A stretch of 64,000 nt of DNA. Origin: Strongylocentrotus droebachiensis. Its lineage: Eukaryota > Echinodermata > Echinoidea > Camarodonta > Strongylocentrotidae. A program made the translations under genes and the position numbers. Location of the stretch: positions 1-64,000 of the forward strand of contig JAVYIG010004981.1 of NCBI GenBank assembly GCA_035222895.1, read 5' to 3'. Under the pieces are notes generated by a model. The model worked only from the letters and a program-made list of their open reading frames with translations. It was not told the DNA's origin and ran no database searches. Positions 23,152-34,728 of this stretch are shown piece by piece. How positions within the stretch are numbered: the first letter of the stretch is position 1; each line of letters starts with the position of its first letter.

Positions 23152-24702
23152 TCATACGGAATAGCGTATATCGGGCGGTTCTGTGGCGGCTCTCTGATAC
23201 GAATGTCTCCTTAGCCGCACAACAATGACCAAGAGTATAACTAATAAAACGAGCATGAAAATCAGTGCTAAAGGGGTGCTGATTTTTATTCTCCTTTCCG
23301 TCCGGATATCTTGTTCTCTTTTTTTATCCCTACCCACTGCATTGTTTCTTAGTCTCTCTGTTACAGTTAATATTGCTGGCAGCGGCAATGTCGTTGTCGG
23401 CGACGCGGTCGTTTCCCTGGTCGTCGGCTCTGGAGTGACTACAGGTTTGCGAAGGATCTCCAGATTGGCCTGCCGGACGGTGACCAGTTTCTCCTGGCAG
23501 AAGATCCCGCATGCCATCAGATCAGTATCATTCGTCCGCACGTTCTTGATGGCCATGTGCGAGCCGTCATCAGAGATGATGATGTGGTCTTCGGGCGGTG
23601 GTTCGCCGCCGATTGGAAACCAGACAGCGTTGCCGTCCTCGAGCGTCGTTGAACAATCGAACTCGATATCGTCGCCCTCCAACGCGATCGGCATCCCAGG
23701 GTTGATGGTGATGATCTCCGGCGTTGTGGGAGACGGCCGCTTATTGACGATCAAGGGTCCGATATTGCAGTTCCTTGGACCGTTCCTGTTCGACTTGAGG
23801 CACTCATGTGATAAACATACCAACGAACATATGAACGTGGCACCAGTCAATTCAGGTGTCGCCACAACAGAATGTTCACTAAAAATGAATTCCGATCGAT
23901 CCTCGATTGGTTCGGATATCACATCGATGCTTTTATTAAGTTGTCGAAACCAAATCAAATGCCATGGTGGGATTCCCTTCTCCGACTGACACTCGAATCT
24001 TAAAGTATCACCTTCCATTACTGCTGCTTGTCTTTTGCCATTCAGGTAGCACTCTGGGTAATGCAACTCCGGCACGTACCTGACTGTGATGTCGAGAGTT
24101 GCTGCTGCACCAGGGCGGTTTATACCCCGACACGTGTACTCGCCGCTATCATTACTATGCACATATTCGATCGTCAGATTAAAAATGCGACGCGTATCGT
24201 CTGACGTATCGTGCGATACTGACATGCGTTGAACGTCTGCTGCAGGAGCAAGAATATCGTGCGTGCTCAATCGCTCCACTTTGTACCAAGACGCTGTCAA
24301 GATGGTTGGATCTAACACAACGCAACTCAGCGTTATCGTGTCCCCTTCCGCTGGATTGGATCCTACTAAAAATGCTTTGATGGCAGCGTCAGCAGTAAAG
24401 TTTGTCCTTGTGGAAGCGGTGGGCCAACCCGAGTGGACCTTACCAACGCTCTGTACCGACGTTGATTTAAATGCCTCATTTGGGATTGTCGTCTCTGCTA
24501 GGTCTGTGCTAGTTCTTTCATCTATCACTCCATCTCCTCTTGTGCCTCCAGCTGCAACGAGTATTGTATCAGTTCTGCTGTCTGTAGGGTGTTCTGGTGG
24601 GAAGTCGGTGACCAATGGTGTTGACAGATCGACCAACTGAGAAGCGACGTCACTGGCAAGAAACATGGACATCAGGATGAGACTTGGGAGGAGCTTATCC
24701 AT
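23152..24702 (-). CDS. Single-exon immunoglobulin-superfamily type I membrane receptor, 516 aa
   Basis: The ATG at 24702 has a good context (aagATGG) and the TGA ends at 23152. Residues 1-21 form a signal peptide (KLLPSLILMSMFLASDVASQ). Residues 22-108 are Thr/Ser-rich. There are three Ig-like domains: Ig1 about 112-208 (C127, W139, DSGEYTC ending at C191), Ig2 about 212-320 (C238, W251, C292) and Ig3 about 326-417 (C350, W361, C398). Ig2 has extra cysteines (218, 296, 301, 312) and Ig3 one (402). Residues 421-442 are a Thr/Pro stalk and 449-473 are basic. Residues 477-496 form the membrane helix, followed by a 20-residue tail ending YSV, which could bind a class II PDZ domain. Five N-glycosylation sequons are visible (101, 175, 184, 256, 391). 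There is no ITIM or ITAM. It is probably a cell-surface adhesion or immune-type receptor. Three Ig domains without an intron are unusual. The exact family is not identified. The exon is clearly GC-richer than its surroundings. Confidence 0.92.
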   Translation of the reverse strand: MDKLLPSLILMSMFLASDVASQLVDLSTPLVTDFPPEHPTDSRTDTILVAAGGTRGDGVIDERTSTDLAETTIPNEAFKSTSVQSVGKVHSGWPTASTRTNFTADAAIKAFLVGSNPAEGDTITLSCVVLDPTILTASWYKVERLSTHDILAPAADVQRMSVSHDTSDDTRRIFNLTIEYVHSNDSGEYTCRGINRPGAAATLDITVRYVPELHYPECYLNGKRQAAVMEGDTLRFECQSEKGIPPWHLIWFRQLNKSIDVISEPIEDRSEFIFSEHSVVATPELTGATFICSLVCLSHECLKSNRNGPRNCNIGPLIVNKRPSPTTPEIITINPGMPIALEGDDIEFDCSTTLEDGNAVWFPIGGEPPPEDHIIISDDGSHMAIKNVRTNDTDLMACGIFCQEKLVTVRQANLEILRKPVVTPEPTTRETTASPTTTLPLPAILTVTERLRNNAVGRDKKREQDIRTERRIKISTPLALIFMLVLLVILLVIVVRLRRHSYQRAATEPPDIRYSV

Positions 24703-24735
24703 CTTGCTGTGTCACTCCGGGTCCAGATGAACTCT
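24703..24735 (-). promoter_or_regulatory. Probable 5' UTR segment and splice acceptor upstream of the Ig receptor ATG
   Basis: Read on the minus strand, tttatatctttcag ends with AG at 24735-24734. It is followed by 31 nt of leader to the ATG. This is a good acceptor and suggests a non-coding first exon further upstream (>24735). No promoter or donor exon could be placed. Confidence 0.5.
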
Positions 24736-27476
24736 GAAAGATATAAACGTAAAAAAGTGGAATGAACATTTTTTTAGGCAAGGAGGAACAAAACAGAGAA
24801 CATTACCTCGACAAAGAAATTATAAAACAAAGTGACTGCATATTGATATATTCAAGGCAAACGTGACACCAGTGTGGCCTTTGGAAAGAACGGAACATGT
24901 AGAAGTTCCTGTAGAATCTTCGAAGGTGATTGCACCACACGGACAGTTCATAGTACCTGATTCGTTAATGCCCTTATTTAACTCGAACACTAATATGGCT
25001 ACCAATCATTTTGATTTCGGCATCTGGAAGCCATTTTCGTTGTTGATAGGTGCCATCGAGTCGTCCCCCCGACTCCTGGTGACTTGGTGGACAAACCCTC
25101 TCTAAGCTACTTTGTCCTGTGCAAGTACGTAGATCTCTCTTAATGAGCCATGTTTAATTAGATATGCAATAAACACCAATGTCCATCTCATCGACTAATA
25201 TCCGTTACAATTCAATACACCTTTCTTTACCAAGAGTCTGAACGTCTTTAATTCTAGAAACGCCAGAAACAACATTCAATTATTTCCCTGAACTTCGTTT
25301 TGAGTTGATATCTTCAAAAACATGTTCTTGATGTACCTTTCGTATACTGAGAAGCGTACCATTCCTCCAAATTGCAATCATAGAATCAGTGACGTCATCG
25401 CGACTGTATGTATTGATTATCAAAAGGAAAAAGGTCTTTTCTACAAAGAGTGTCACTGTGATCACAAAAGTCATGTTTCATAAACCATTCGCAATATTCT
25501 TCAGACATCGTAGATTGATGGCTTATGACACCCATTGTCTGTCGTACTTTACCTCCCTTGCAGATGTAAGGAAGTTTTGACAGTTACATTCTAAAGGTAC
25601 TAAAGGTCTTTTTCATCCCATGTTTATACCCAATGGCGTATTCTGTATAGTACGGCTATAGGTGGTCCCAGTACGTGCTCCGTCGTAAAGAAACCCTGTA
25701 GAATCGGCTCAATTTTTCAATAGCTGGGTATTGTTGTTCATAAATATCTGGGTAACTTTTAAAATTACTTTAAGAGCAACACGATTGATTCTAAATCCCC
25801 TTGATTTGTAACGTCCCGTACCGACCCAATTGTACCTGGATCGAGTGTTCTGTTGTCAAACCTCAAACATCGCCCTTTAAGAAGGGATGGTGTCTAGTCG
25901 AGGTTTCGGTCTCCGTTTGTTCAAATTCTATTTCATTGTCAGCTGTTTCTTCTTTGAAAGCCTTCTCACCACTTTGAAGTGCAATTAAATTAAAGAGTTG
26001 ATAAATGGGTAAATGAATCAATTGTTCGAGTCGCCGGCCTATTAAATTGAGTGTCAGTGAACCTGTTGCAGTCAATCCTCTGCTTCTTCTCCATTCTTTT
26101 TCATGAGTGTAACATGTGACTTTGACATAATGTACTGTCCCCACGATAATGCAGATGCAGTAATTGAGGTCATACGTCTACCAACTAAAGGCACTCAAAG
26201 AAAACAAAATCCATATTTTTCAGACGCATATGAACCAGTATTGCTAAAAGGAACTGTAGCTCAGGTCTGTCAAAATGCACTGAAACATACAATCTGAAAA
26301 TAAACCGCATATAATTTGGGCTGGTCCTAGCGAGGATCTTTAACCATGATCGACAACAATGCAGATGTTGTTTCATTACTCTAAAGAGAGAGAATAACCT
26401 TAACAAAGATTGAAATAAATGGGACTTCAAAAAACAAGTTCATGTATTCATATATTATGCACACTTTTATCGCATTGGTTAATCTTGATATTGAACATAC
26501 GTGACATAGTAAGAACTGAAGAATGAAACCTACTGCACAAAATGTTGGATTAACTCAAAATGCTTTCAAAATATGAACGACATTACTATATTCTATAACA
26601 AGGTCCTTGAAGAAGAACAACTATTCTTAAATTCTTAATGTATTGTAAAGCTAATTTTAATGGAATTAACAAGAATTAAATCTAATGTGTGAGTCGAGAA
26701 ACTGACATCTTGAGTGGCTTTTAGATGGTACCTTAAAACGAAGATCAACGTCTCGGTCTGGTGCAGCATTATCGAGGAGATCATTACGGTATATTCTCTT
26801 CCATCAATTGCATCATCATTTTAATAATTAACGGCGGTACAGAATAACCTTGAACCAGAAAAATTACTGTAGGCTAATGCGAGGGCACATTATATACGCT
26901 TCAGTAAATTCAATCAGTGGTGTTGGAAACCTAGTTACCATTGCTCAGAGGTTTGTTTCTTGTGTCGTGCACAACCCCTTTCAGCTTGCTTTAGTGCCCG
27001 CGTTTCCATTTCCTTCTCGTTATGAAGCAATGAAGGACACACGTTTTGATACATAATAGTGTACTAGGAATTTAGCCCATGTTTTGCACTGTAATAGACT
27101 GTGCTAACGAGCTGAGACTGAAACCACCTGATCTAAGGTTTGCAGAACTTGTGCATTGGCGCAACAAATCGGAGCTATCCTACATTTGCTTCGCCGACAT
27201 TTAGCTCCGATTGAATTTAGACATCGTCAAAGATTTTGTTTTAGGGTATCAGTGTTGGATCCAGCTTGGTTGAAGCAGGGAGGTGTTTTAAAGCTTACTA
27301 AAGCCCATGCAAATTGTAGACTCCGTTTATGAGCACAAAGCATTTGACGAGTTGTGCGCATGCCTGATGAGTACCATCAGTATGATCAGGTAGATAATGT
27401 GGGCAGGAAATATTGGAGATCCGACGTTTGCTCCGAATTTACATTTCGTCGAAGATTTAGGGTTAGCGTTAGTAAT
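24736..27476. other. Upstream region of the Ig receptor gene; no further exon identified
   Basis: This 2.7-kb stretch should contain the promoter and first non-coding exon of the minus-strand receptor if the acceptor above is real. I see no TATA box or CpG-rich patch that I could assign. Short open frames lack support. Around 27170-27235, aatcggagct and agctccgatt form a loose inverted pair. Confidence 0.4.
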
Positions 27477-27713
27477 CACTATGAACATGACGGACAAAAT
27501 ATACAGTCTCTCATTCTACCCTCAACAATTGCTGTGGTAGACAAAAGAACATCCCTTCACTGCTATTATCATGTAAAAATGTGTAGAACAGGTGAATATG
27601 CATGTGACACCTGTTCTACACATTTTTACATAATAGCAGGGAAGGGATGTTCCTTTGTCTACCTGAGGAACTGTTTATTTTGTCCTCTTTCTTTGTCCGT
27701 CATTTTCATAGTG
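27477..27713. mobile_element. Foldback MITE family 1, copy 1 (intact)
   Basis: The ends are cactatgaacatgacggaca and tgtccgtcattttcatagtg. The whole 237 bp folds on itself, with the central palindrome tgtgtagaacaggtg / cacctgttctacaca. It is flanked by AAT on both sides (27474-27476 and 27714-27716), a 3-bp target duplication. It has no coding capacity. Other copies lie at 46339-46595 and 47189-47666. Confidence 0.9.
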
Positions 27714-28029
27714 AATGGATCCAGGGAAGAAATCATGATAAGACGAACTCCTCCAGACGTGTAAAACATTGATTGCGGAGGGATTGTCACTCGAGCAGAC
27801 GTGGTACAATCGAAATACCGAGGGAGTGTCCGTAGGGAGAGGGTGGTAATCTCAAAGGACCCAATTCAACAAAAGATCGGTAATGGCTTGATGGTTTGCC
27901 TTTGATGGTAATCACGGCTGCAGACAGTCTACGATCAATCACAGACAGAATGGATAATAGACTGAAAGGCCTGTAGCAGAGATCAAAATCAATATATACT
28001 ACCTGTCCAAAGGTACTTATGACAAGTTA

Positions 28030-28185
28030 TGGGCCCAGTATTATAAAGAGTTGCGATTGATTTATATCAATCGTAACTTAAAATCAGTCGCAACTGTGTA
28101 CTTAAGAAATAGGAGTTGCGATCAATTTCACGTTGCGATTGATTTAAATCAATTGCAACTCTCTAAGACAGGACCCTGGGCCGCG
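28030..28185. repeat. Multi-hairpin repeat with 'agttgcgattga' modules
   Basis: gggcccagtattataaagag is followed by two near-perfect palindromes (agttgcgattgattta with tatcaatcgtaact; gttgcgattgattt with aaatcaattgcaac) and by single arms between them. The gggccca/tataaagag opening and nested hairpins are typical of foldback repeats. A second cgtattataacgagtcat start follows at about 28184. Confidence 0.7.
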
Positions 28186-28499
28186 TATTATAACGAGTCA
28201 TGGTTGATCTTAAGTTTGATCAAAACACGATGAGCCATAGATTTACGCTCCATATTAATCTTACGAGCAATCAACATTGTATTCATTTTTAACCAAAATG
28301 CATGTTATTTCAACTATGGGTAGGTCCATGTTTCAACAAACACATTCTGAAGTTGCAGTGTAGCAGTGATTCTAAATTTTCTTTCTTAAAGTACTGCTTC
28401 TCAAAATGTCTTGATGCTCAAATGATCGAGACTGGTATTTTGGTCGGATTCGAGCGGTTTATACTTGATTTGAAATGTGAAGGTCATTGGATGTAGCTA

Positions 28500-28715
28500 C
28501 GCCACGACATTACTTTTGGCAACCATTAATTAACATCAACTTTGCCACCCTCCACCCAGGTGTAGTAATCGAGATAACCATGGTAATTGAGTGCTCCGTA
28601 AGATTGATTCCAGGACAGGCGATGTGTTTTGGTAACAGGTAACGGAGTTGAACTGGGGTAATAATTTTGTAAAGCACCTTGGAAGCGCTTTGATACATTG
28701 CATCATATTATTATC
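28500..28715 (+). repeat. SINE family A fragment (core and 3' end)
   Basis: gccaccctccacccaggtgt (28543-28562) is the family core. The 3' end has agcaccttggaagcgctttg and catattattatc. The tRNA-like head is not recognisable. Confidence 0.65.
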
Positions 28716-31134
28716 TACACCAAAAACACATCATCATTGTCATCATCACGTGTTAAGTTCTTATTATGACAGAAATATTCACGATCAAAAGAGACATTGT
28801 TACAACCATACATAAAGCAGTAGCAAAGAAGAACCGAATCACTGTCATGACTGTGAAATGGATGAACGATAAGAGAATCACACTCTTGTTGGAAAAGAAT
28901 TGATTTCAAATCTCCATGAAAAAAGGGATTTGGTAAAATAACGATTTGGCGAGCAAGATCAGCAAGGCGCAGATTTATATCCATCTAGACTTGCGTCTCA
29001 CACAAAAGAACACAAAGACCATTGCGATTGCCCATCCAACCACCGACTTGACTTTGAATAACATTCAATATAATTTTTGTTCTCAAGGCAGAAATACGAC
29101 AGTAAGATTGTATTTGCAAGCTCACGGGCACATCAAAAGAGGAGAGACATCGCTTTTCCTTTATCTTCTCGTAGACATTATGTGCAGGAAGTGGATTTTC
29201 TTTTAAAAGCCGCGGATTTCTTTTGTTGAAAATCTACCTTTCCAATCTCCTTTCTCCCCCGTAATGTATTTGTCATAAGTCTTGAAATCGTTCTGACGCC
29301 AGCGAGAGCTAATGGAAAACTTGAGAATTCGACTTTACTTCAACAATATTTAACGGGGATGTGGTCGATGGGATTGGGTAGGGTGGTTGCGTGGTGTGAG
29401 GGCTGTCCTGCTGTAGATACTTTCTTTAGACCATTGTCGTGATTGTGTTGCCATTACTACTCTACCTATATATGCAGCTTGAGGGTATCTTAAGTACAAG
29501 TAAATTCATACAAATTGTGTGGTTTTATGATACAATGGGAGGCCCGTGGTAAAGGGGGCTGGAGGTTTAGAGCAGCCTCATATTTGACCGCACGACCAGA
29601 TAGACACGTGCTCGCCACGGCATAGGACACTTAGCTCCATTCCCTTCTAACATGTTGGATAACCCCAATATTTGTGCCTGTTGAGCACTCCACTTGTAAA
29701 AAGAGATTTCACTGGGTGGGTTAAAAAATGTTTCTACCTTTTGTACAAGCGACGTCAGCTACGTTGCGTTATTAACTATGCTAATAAAGCCTATGGAGAC
29801 AGTATTAGCGCACGCGCCAATAATTCAACGCAATGTTCTCGCTGACGATTTCGTAATCACTTTCTGTACGATGTCTCTTTCAGATGGACTCCGTCGGAAA
29901 CCGTGCCAATCGCTGATACAGTTCTGCGTCAGAGAATGGCGCCTTGTATGTAACGTGAATGGCTGTAATAGATTATAGACGATTGATAACACAGCAGATA
30001 TACAGCAGTTCATTATAAAGATGGCGTCATGTTCTGTAAATATGAGTATACCTTATTCAATCAAGATACTTACCCGAACAGGTTAACTATAGGATGCGAC
30101 ATACCATGCATACCTAAATATATAGATAGAAGAATATAATGTTGGATGTCGGCGACAATAGCTCCTACTATGTCCTGTTTATTGGAGCGATATGTACGTG
30201 CGAAATCACAAATATCATTCGTTGCAATGTTCAATTAAATCGAAGCACTCGGTTTCTTTCAAGTACAGCTATGTCATTATGAGCCGTGGATTAGGTGTAG
30301 GCGTGTGGGATCTATTCCAAGTGCTAAAGTACACGTCGGCTCTTCACCGCAGCACACACCAACATGACTCGTGCAGAAGTCCTAATGGAAAGCATTTTCG
30401 CTTCAGAACTTATAACAAGCGGCGAATCTAAAAAGCCCCTTCCTTCTTCTTCGACACAATCACAGATTACATCCCAAACAAAAAGATAGCGAGGTATTAA
30501 AAGACACGATGACATGCCGATAAATCAACTTTCAAAGATGGCGAACAGTGTAGCATCAGTACAAAGGGATTCTATTCAGAAAATCCCTCGTCAAACATGT
30601 CTTTGCAAAACCACACTCATAAACTTTGAACTTGAAAAGTCAATTATACAATCTAGCCCTCTCAAACGGCAAATCCCCATTTAACTTTGCTCCAACCTTA
30701 CCATCCTTTTTTTTTTTTTAGAAAGAAGTACTTCTGGTAAAGAGTTTTGGGAACAAACAAATATTGAATACAATTTCATTGCTAGTTCATTAACAATTGT
30801 CCGGAAATCGATCAATAGTATATGTTTTTAAATATTTGTTTTGGAAGGTAACCTTCAGCGTTTGGAAGAATACAAGTGCGTAAATAAGCTAAAGCTACTT
30901 CTCAATATATGTAATTGCTGACTCGATACATTACCTACTAAATGGACCATGACATTAGGCCACGACCCTCACCGTTAGATCAAATGCGCTCTGTTATTTG
31001 CTTCTGAACCTGAGGCAAGATTTCTTTATCAAGTTTCAAGAAGAAAAAAAGGATATACACACTAGAGTAGTTTTGTAAACTTTTGGTTTAGAGATTATTT
31101 TCATTAAGGCATTTCTTTGAATTTACACGCGTAT
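28716..31134. other. Intergenic DNA, no supported gene
   Basis: A small open frame at 30364-30489 (41 codons, Ser/Thr-rich C-terminus) and a possible splice acceptor at about 29882 were examined. Neither has enough support. A T12 run lies near 30710. Confidence 0.45.
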
Positions 31135-31420
31135 AGCATTTGACCTTTGATCATGATAAGTATGATTATACTAATTGAAATTATCAGTTAGATCGCAGAA
31201 ATGACTCACCTAGATGTATGTTGGGCAGAGCTGTTGAGCGGAGTTTAACCTTTGATAGTGTTGATAATTAATTGTTAAGGTTTTTCGCAACTAATTGAAA
31301 TGATCAGTTCGCTAGCACGAAAAAACAAAACATCTTTAATATGTTGAACGGAATTTAACCTTTAATCCTGGTAATGATAATTCAAATTACAGTTAGCATG
31401 GTTAGCGCGAACAGAGTGCT
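31135..31420. repeat. Degenerate tandem repeat, about 105-111 bp, about 2.5 copies
   Basis: tttgacctttgatcatgata (31139), tttaacctttgatagtgttg (31244) and tttaacctttaatcctggta (31355) recur. Each is followed by TA-rich sequence and actaattgaaat-atcagtt in the first two. The copies are strongly diverged. Confidence 0.65.
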
Positions 31421-33049
31421 CAAATCTTAATAACTCCATGCTCTTCCCCAGAAATCTTCGTCCACACCTAATCAATCATAAGGTCTTCCAATTATAGTGA
31501 TTTTGCTTCAGATGAATCGATTGAGTATATCTTTAGAAACATCAGTTTATCAATACAAATAACACGACATATAATATGAAAAGTACTATGGTAATTAAGG
31601 GCGGCCTATAATCATTACAAGGGTAGTGTATTCAGTAAAGGGTGGCGCCGACGTATACATCTTGAACGTAAGGAAGCTTATCAAACCTGCCATGGGGTAC
31701 ATTCCCCCACCCTCCAGACTACGGAAGGATTCAGCCCCCTATCTTTAAATGTAAGGATACGCCTTTGTAATGTATCATTACCCAAAGATTCAAATTCATT
31801 TATCAGCGTTGAATGGCGTCTCATATCGATTTGCGCGTGAAGTTTACGATAGCCTTCCAGGAAACATGAGCACCTGCGTTACTTGGCTGGGTGAGTGTGA
31901 TATTATATTACATTTATAACCAAGAACAATTATGTAGCATTGTACATACAGTGTCTTTATATTGGCAATGTGACGGCAGTGTTTAAAACATCCTTTCTTC
32001 TTCACATTGGATGTTTTATCAAACGTTTTATTTCAAATTATTAAAAGGGAATTATCACCAGAAAAGATATACACAGATATTTAAGCTTTAACAAATTCTT
32101 AGTCAATGCATCGATTCGAACTAAGAATGCATTCCAATTGGCAGACAGTAATTTTCGGCGATTAAAAAACATTTTCAAGGGTAAAATGTTCTGGACATAC
32201 CAATTTAAATATTAAGTAGTTTAAAATTTTCGTCGCAGGTCTTTGGTGTAATGATAACTGTGCATTACATTACATAATGGGTAGTGAATAATGCTATGCT
32301 CTTCTATTGTGGAAAGTAAAATGTCATTGGATTGACCTAGATTGCAACGAACCGAGATACAATCTTTATTCGTGAAATCTCTTGTCAAAGGATTCGGGAA
32401 CAGTAGGGAAGTTTGTGAGTACTTATATCATTGTGTATCAGTATTTGTCACGTGGTGAAACCACGTGATCAATATGGGTCCAACTTCGATATGGGAATGC
32501 TGTCATTTATGTTGCGTCTTTTCAATCTAAAATCAACATCTTTTATCTGCTTTCGTTTGAAATTTCCTTTAACATTAACGTGTTCTGTCATTGTTAGCCT
32601 GTCCTGACAAAGAAAATCACCTTGTGAATCGGGAAATCAGAATAAAATAACCTGTCACTTTAATTCTGCTATCATAAATTTCCACCGAAAATGCTCATCC
32701 TCCTCTTCCTGCATTTAACGGTGCGGAAGAGCGGGGCACGCAAAACAAGGTCATAACAAACCATTGTTACACCAGGTATTCCCAAAGACTACTTTAGACC
32801 TGGCGGATAAAGCCGGTGACTTATGATGGCATTAATTAGTGTATATTGCCTTCCCATGGTTGAAACGGCCGTGGGAGAGCTATTCTTTGCCGTGTTTTGC
32901 TTTCGTTTTCGGCTCACGGATTCATGGCATTTAGTCCAGGTTATGTCAACGTTCAGTGCATGGTGGGAAATCCGTTTAAAGGAAACAAGCAACAACAACA
33001 ACAAAGAAATAATAGCGACATTGGCATTGTGATCTCGCGATAGTGGTGT
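31421..33049. other. Intergenic, AT-rich, nothing recognised
   Basis: No exon-like segment. tcacgtggtgaaaccacgtga at about 32449 forms a short perfect hairpin. Confidence 0.5.
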
Positions 33050-33500
33050 TGAACATCAGACAATAACCTCTCAGGGACTCAGCCCATGGGGTACGGCGAA
33101 CATGGCCAATGGAACAGAATAGTTCTATAGAATGTTCTGTGCATTTTTGAAATTAAACACTATTCATGTCCGACATCAATCAAAAAAATGTTTTATAACA
33201 ATCCTTACTTTAACGATGTCTCGTTGCTTGCATTCTGTAAATTCATAAGAAAAATAAATATTCCACGAAGTCCCCCATTTATCTTAGTATGTGTTTATAG
33301 CTTATCTCTGGTTTGATCTACTGCTAACGACCATCTTAGATAATCATCCCGACGGGTTAGGCTAACGGAACAGAAAGGTTCAACAGAGAACTGCAAGGTT
33401 GATGTTTGGTACTACAGGTATTAATGTTCAACATCAATCAAAATGTCCATTCAATATCCACCCCCTTTTTAACGATTTCGCTTTATTTCTCGAATTATGT
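33050..33500. repeat. Degenerate two-copy duplication, period about 258 bp
   Basis: cgacatcaatcaaaaaaatg (33171), followed by ctttaacgatgtctcg, aligns with caacatcaatcaaaatg (33429), followed by tttttaacgatttcgc. The preceding ggaacagaa segments also align. Confidence 0.5.
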
Positions 33501-33694
33501 CATACATGAACAAGTTTTCTGTTACTAAGTCGTCATGTTATCTGTCATATCATCACAATATTTGTGTAGCATTTTGGTCGATGTCAACTGTCAAAGGCTA
33601 AAGAAGCAGAACGATTCCATGAAATACATGTACATGTTTAATATTAGGTACTAATCATGCAAAGGCATACAACTTTATCCTTTAATTCTATTAT

Positions 33695-34080
33695 ACAATA
33701 TCAACTACTCTTTTACAAATTCTCAATAATTCAAAGAAGAAAACACATTTCGCAAAAAGCAATTAGCATTTTACAAAGATCAAGATAAAGTTTGCAAAGA
33801 TCAAGACATATTTTGCAAAGAACACGATCTCAACTACTTTCGTAAAATGATCTCAGGGGAAATTATAATACCCGACTGTATATCCTAAATTGGAAATCAT
33901 TTTCGGATAACGTAGTACGTCATTAATGTACGCGCATTTCTGATGGACATGGCTATTGAAATTGCCTTTTTTTATTTTTTAAAATAAGGTGCGAATGTAT
34001 TAAAGATTAAAACACATTTTGCAAAGATCAAGACACATTTCGCTATTAAAGATCGAGATACATTTTTGCAAACAGCTGCT
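33695..34080. repeat. Scattered 20-24 bp repeats around 'cattttgcaaagatcaag'
   Basis: Variants of acacattttgcaaagatcaag occur at about 33745, 33770, 33790, 33810, 34013 and 34035. They form two interrupted blocks separated by unique DNA at 33840-33990. Confidence 0.65.
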
Positions 34081-34623
34081 ACCCTGGACAACTAACCCTA
34101 GGACGAAGTTTGGAGCCGAGTCTTCGGAGTAGGTGTATAATTTAGTCCATGGGATAGTTATCTGAGGGTAAATGTTCTTCGAGTCCGGCAATGTTCATCC
34201 GTAGTGTCGCTATTCGTGGGTTATCGTAGCTAAGTTGACCGGAGGGAAGTTGACCGGGCATACGCATCTCATAAAACAACTTTGAAAACTATAACGAGCA
34301 AAGTCTAATTATTCTTGATCCATAAACATTGACGTCCATTTCAAGTTCACACAGGTGAGAAGCCTTGAAAGAAAACTTTCAATTTAAAAGTGTTAAATTT
34401 CCTCTCTCAGTTTCAGTAGCTTATCGCAAGGTGTTTATCATAAATATAGCTTGTATAAGTACTTCCTTTTGCTAGCACAATCTCCTTTGGGGTTCAAATT
34501 AACTTCGGTATCAAACATATTCTGCCGAATTATAACTTCTGATTTTACTATATTTCTTAATTTTGCAGCTTCTCTTTGCGTTCCAAACACATTCTGTTTC
34601 CGTCATACATTCATCAATTAAAC

Positions 34624-34687
34624 AAAAAAAAAAAAAAAAAATCCTCTCTCTCTCTCTCTCTTTCTCTCTCTATCGCCTTTCTTTTTA

Positions 34688-34728
<41 letters not shown>
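34624..34728. repeat. A18 run followed by two (CT)n tracts
   Basis: A18 at 34624-34641, (CT)n at 34643-34672 and 34693-34728. Open frames here are Ser/Leu simple-sequence artefacts. Confidence 0.95.

Noticed and set aside
23225..23989. 254-codon open frame on the + strand
   Set aside because: It lies antisense within the Ig receptor exon. The minus frame has a signal peptide, Ig cysteines and a membrane helix, so this is its shadow.
29883..29958. Possible internal exon (ctttcag acceptor, gtgaat donor)
   Set aside because: The peptide is unrecognisable, one frame stops after 10 codons, and no partner exon was found.
30364..30489. 41-codon open frame
   Set aside because: Ser/Thr-rich low-complexity ending, weak start context and no supporting signals.
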